Positions 60,897-64,000 of a stretch of DNA of 64,000 nucleotides are shown piece by piece. The DNA is taken from NCBI GenBank assembly GCA_002749535.1, contig MZZL01000131.1, positions 32,334 through 96,333 on the forward strand, written 5' to 3'. This DNA comes from Apophysomyces variabilis (lineage: Eukaryota > Mucoromycota > Mucoromycetes > Mucorales > Mucoraceae). Below the pieces are notes generated by a model. It did not search any database and was not told where the DNA came from. It worked only from the letters and a program-made list of their open reading frames with translations. The position numbers and the translations under genes were made by a program. The first letter of the stretch is position 1; each line of letters opens with the position of its first letter.

Positions 60897-61878
60897 TATT
60901 TGCGAAAAAAAAAAGCACCACAAGCATTACTAACCCCGATTCTGCCGTGGAAAAAGAGAGATTCAACAGATATCCCTACCAATAATATTTACGGCATTGG
61001 AAGCTATCTGACTGCTTCCGAAACAGAGGCAGAACTATGATATTTGATAACGCCAATTATGAGAACCTTGTCAGAAAACAAAGCGTACATAAAGAAAATG
61101 TTTCATAATTCCAGATCTACTGAGGAACTTATATTTCGTCTGATGGGTGTTTTTCGGAAACAAACCATCAGAACGAAAGAAGCGTTGCTAACATCAAGCT
61201 TAAGTCAGACGTCCCAAGCCATAAAGATAAATTTCTATCTTCTCTGAAATCATTTAGCTGCATGTGTACCTTCTAAGCACGATATTCTCTGGTTTCAAAA
61301 ATGCGCTTTCGTCCGAATGCTTACGTAATTCTGCAGGAAAAAGCTTACGAAGCATTGAAGATTATGTTTATTTCATTCACTTCTACCTAACTAGGTTGAT
61401 CTAATAGTAACGGAGTATCTACCAAGAAATCATTGGCCAATATAGAGCAGTGCTTGTACCATGAAGGTCTCTCTTCGAGGGATGAGCAACCTAAAGGATG
61501 TCATGCCTGCAAAGTTGTAGTGACACAAACCTTTTGCTCAGATAGGCCTTGATCCAAAAACGGTAAACCATTAACGCTTCGGCCTTCACTACAAAAGAGC
61601 AACATCTCCAGGAGTACCATGCTCAGCAAAATCATTACAAAATTTCTTGCCCGTTTATTTTACTTATTTTGAATGCTCGATCGTATCAGCATTGTTACAA
61701 TTAGATTTACAAAAAATATAAATATCCATAGATTTGTTTAGCAATAAAGATAATCATCCGTTTATTCTTTATCTCTTTTGTTACCCTTGATCCCCAGTGG
61801 ATTTGACCTTTGCCGGGAAGAAAATACCCCGCACGACAAGGATAAATATTTATCCGCAGTAAAACTGCCAAAAGAAAT
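60897..61878. other. Gene-free flank right of P3
   Basis: Begins with the TA that matches the left flank of P3. About 1 kb with no recognisable gene. Confidence 0.4.
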
Positions 61879-61952
61879 TGCTCACTACAGGGGTCGAACC
61901 TGTGACCTTGGCGTTATTAGCACCACGCTCTAACCAACTGAGCTAAGCGAGC
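61879..61952 (-). tRNA. tRNA-Ile, anticodon AAU, no intron
   Basis: Read on the minus strand the gene starts GCTCGCTTAGCTCAGTTGG (box A) and contains GGTTCGACCCC (box B). The acceptor stem GCTCGCT pairs with AGTGAGC (one G-T), the anticodon stem TGGTG/CGCCA closes the loop CTAATAA, so the anticodon is AAT (read as IAU). The discriminator base is A. All cloverleaf elements are present. Confidence 0.96.
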
Positions 61953-64000
61953 TTTGTTGTCTTGACACCTTGTGTATAGTTTTTCTGGCCTTATCGCCCG
62001 AGTAAATGCAACATGGAAAGAATGAAAAGTTGGAGCCTTTGGGAGTAAGAATGGGGAAAGTTTGTCTTGCTCTTCAAGTAAGTACACGGCTAGGTACACA
62101 CACGTTGGCCTAGGTGCGCGACCTTTGCTCTTGGTTTGGTGCACACCTGCCTTGTACGTGCACAACTCCTACAGACCTGGTTGGTACACCACAATCAATT
62201 ATTTGTACACGCACATCCGCTTCGGACGTAAATGGTCATTTGGTGTAACTTGGAAAACATGACTGAATCCTTCCTCCCATTCTTTCCCAGTGATCGCATG
62301 CTTTTCGTAACCCATGTCCTTAGCGTTTACCTCCGTTTTGTATGGTTTCAATTTTAAGTTAGTTCTAGTGAATTCCCCTCTTGGGTCGAATAGTTTCAGA
62401 GGAAATAAAGACATGGGGAAGAACCTCTTTCGCAAAAAAGGAGGAGGAATTTCCTGGAAAAAAACCCTTTTGGACCAAAAAGAACCGGAACCATATTGTA
62501 CTTGCAAACATCTTTTCTGGGTACAGTGAATTTGGTGTGTCTTTGAGATTGCTTTTGAGAAAGGATCTAAGGAACCCATCTTTACTGCTAAGATCGTTTG
62601 AAGTGACATTGTTTATTTGGTGAACTCCCTTTGTTATCTTCCTTCATATATTTTATTTTGTTTTCACACTCTTCTACTACCCTTCTTTATATCTTTTCCT
62701 TAACCCGACCCTCCCTCAATTATATTTGTTTGAACAGTTGATATTTTGTGAATTCATTATTCACACTTGTTGTTGTTGTACTTTTGTGTCTTGTACTATT
62801 TTATTTATTTCTACCCCCATCCTTCTTTTGTACTTACTTGTCACAGTACATAAGCACCGCACGTGTCAGTCTGAACAACATGTGCTATAATTTTTTCCGG
62901 CTGTACAGAGGACCAACATCGACATGGAATTGGCATTGAAATCACAGGAAATGTCCAGAGTATTCACGATGAACAGATTTACGTACACAACAATTACACA
63001 GGTTGTAGTGCACCCCACTTAGGTGCACTGAGAGAGGGGGGCGCAAGCGGAAAATGAAAACGACCGAACAATCCTAAAGTTAACAATGCAGTATATAAAA
63101 CTGGGTGTAACATGTCATGATAAATTACACACGACATCTGTCTCTCAAGTACATCCATGGACCTTTGTCATATCTGACATGATTACATCACTATATTCAG
63201 TGGATAAAACATCAGGTCTAGACTGTTAGTGAACATATCAGCTATAATGACTGTATGGATCAGGTTACACTAACATCTTCATAATCTATTCATCTGTTGC
63301 TGGGACCGTAGTGGGCACAGAATATCAAAAGACAGAAGATTAATGTGTCATTACCGATCATACGGATTTTACAAAAGATATTAGTAACTACCCCAACCCA
63401 CTTTTACCCGCACGCGTTTCTATTAAGATATTTAAAGAGAACAATCATTTATGAAATAAAGAAGATCTTTTTTTCAGTCTTGCTTATTCTTAGCGTCCTG
63501 TTATTTTCGTTTTATACATCAACCTTAGCTATCGATACAATTTCGCCTTTTGTATCTTTTGTTATTGTCATTTTTCTATTGGTAGTCTTAATATGTCTTT
63601 GGCCTTAGGACAAACTTAGTTTTCTTGAAGGCAATGGAAATAAATATAGTGGGATCCGATAGGAAAAACCACAGCGAATTACCACACCTTTTCTGCTCAA
63701 TCGAACAAGTGGCATTCTACGCTTAGATTGCACTTATTCAGTCGGTTGTCCTTTTTTTTTTATCTTCCCTTTGTAAACCTCTTTATTGTTGTTTCGCTTT
63801 AGCTGTTGTTGAGTTATTGTTGTCATTGGATCATCGGACGATCATTGAAAAAAGTAACTAGCAATAGGCTTATTGTGTCATATTTTGTATTGTCTTTTGA
63901 GATCCTATTTCATTGTACCCTTCTGCCACCGCTTAGTATATCTATTTTATCGAGATCTTTTTCTTGTCTGTATACCTTTCCTAGTGTTTGTTCTGCTAAC
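61953..64000. other. Gene-poor right end
   Basis: A minus-strand frame at 62199-62609 (up to 136 codons, containing FDPRGEFTRTNLKLKPYKTE) is open but unrecognised and may be chance or a relic. A short perfect hairpin (gtgcacc-ccactta-ggtgcac) lies at about 63009-63029. A hydrophobic plus-strand frame at 63345-63608 (FFSVLLILSVLLFSF) lacks an ATG and could be a last exon of a membrane protein. No other support for genes. Confidence 0.35.

Noticed and set aside
62199..62609. 136-codon minus-strand frame as a confident gene
   Set aside because: It starts at a non-ATG codon and has no recognisable similarity, splice context or promoter. It is left as an unconfirmed frame in the right-end description.

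Overview
The window is eukaryotic. It has dense spliced genes with short GT-AG introns (about 45-150 bp), CTAAC/ACTAATAAC-like branch points, pyrimidine-rich promoters and clear fungal orthologues: SEC31, glutamine synthetase, AIR-type zinc-knuckle protein, mitochondrial leucyl-tRNA synthetase, IST3/RBMX2, NMA111, clathrin light chain, ribosomal protein eS8 and SEH1. Intron style, gene density and the kinds of mobile elements (IS630/Tc1-like, MULE-like, Fanzor-like) fit an early-diverging fungus of Mucoromycota, most likely Mucorales. That placement is inference; nothing in the sequence names the species.

Layout. 1-3.7 kb: the 5' end of an unknown gene, a three-exon unknown gene, then about 2 kb with no genes. 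3.7-12.4 kb: SEC31, glutamine synthetase and an AIR1/2-like gene. 12.9-18.5 kb: giant palindrome P1. 18.5-30.4 kb: LeuRS, a small membrane protein, a biotin carboxylase/BCCP protein, IST3 and NMA111. 30.6-31.6 kb: a 16-copy, 56-bp A-rich minisatellite. 31.8-32.9 kb: a C2H2 zinc-finger gene. 34.55-39.13 kb: giant palindrome P2, homologous to P1. 41.2-49.6 kb: a seven-beta-strand methyltransferase, clathrin light chain, eS8, SEH1 and an AT-hook protein. 49.6-54.8 kb: a decayed region with the C-terminal relic of a Fanzor/TnpB-like nuclease and a candidate 83-aa spliced ORF. 54.81-60.90 kb: giant palindrome P3, with an IS630/Tc1-like transposase in both arms and TA at both ends. 61.9 kb: tRNA-Ile(AAU), then a gene-poor tail.

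The most striking feature is three foldback-like elements in 64 kb. Each has near-identical inverted arms of 1.7-2.1 kb around a unique spacer of 1.2-2.0 kb. P1 and P2 carry the same two outward-facing copies of an unrecognised 184/187-aa protein, but their homologous spacers lie in opposite orientations, as if the spacer flips between the arms. In P3 a six-exon gene crosses the arm/spacer junction, so its last exon is duplicated in the other arm. By position it would stay intact in either spacer orientation. Small differences between arms (a 1-bp indel in P1, two transitions in P3) argue that the arms are not simply mirrored by the assembler. However, P3 contains a single N flanked by an exact 63-bp duplication, which is an assembly join.

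The housekeeping genes are not functionally linked, apart from SEC31 (COPII coat) and clathrin light chain both serving vesicle traffic.
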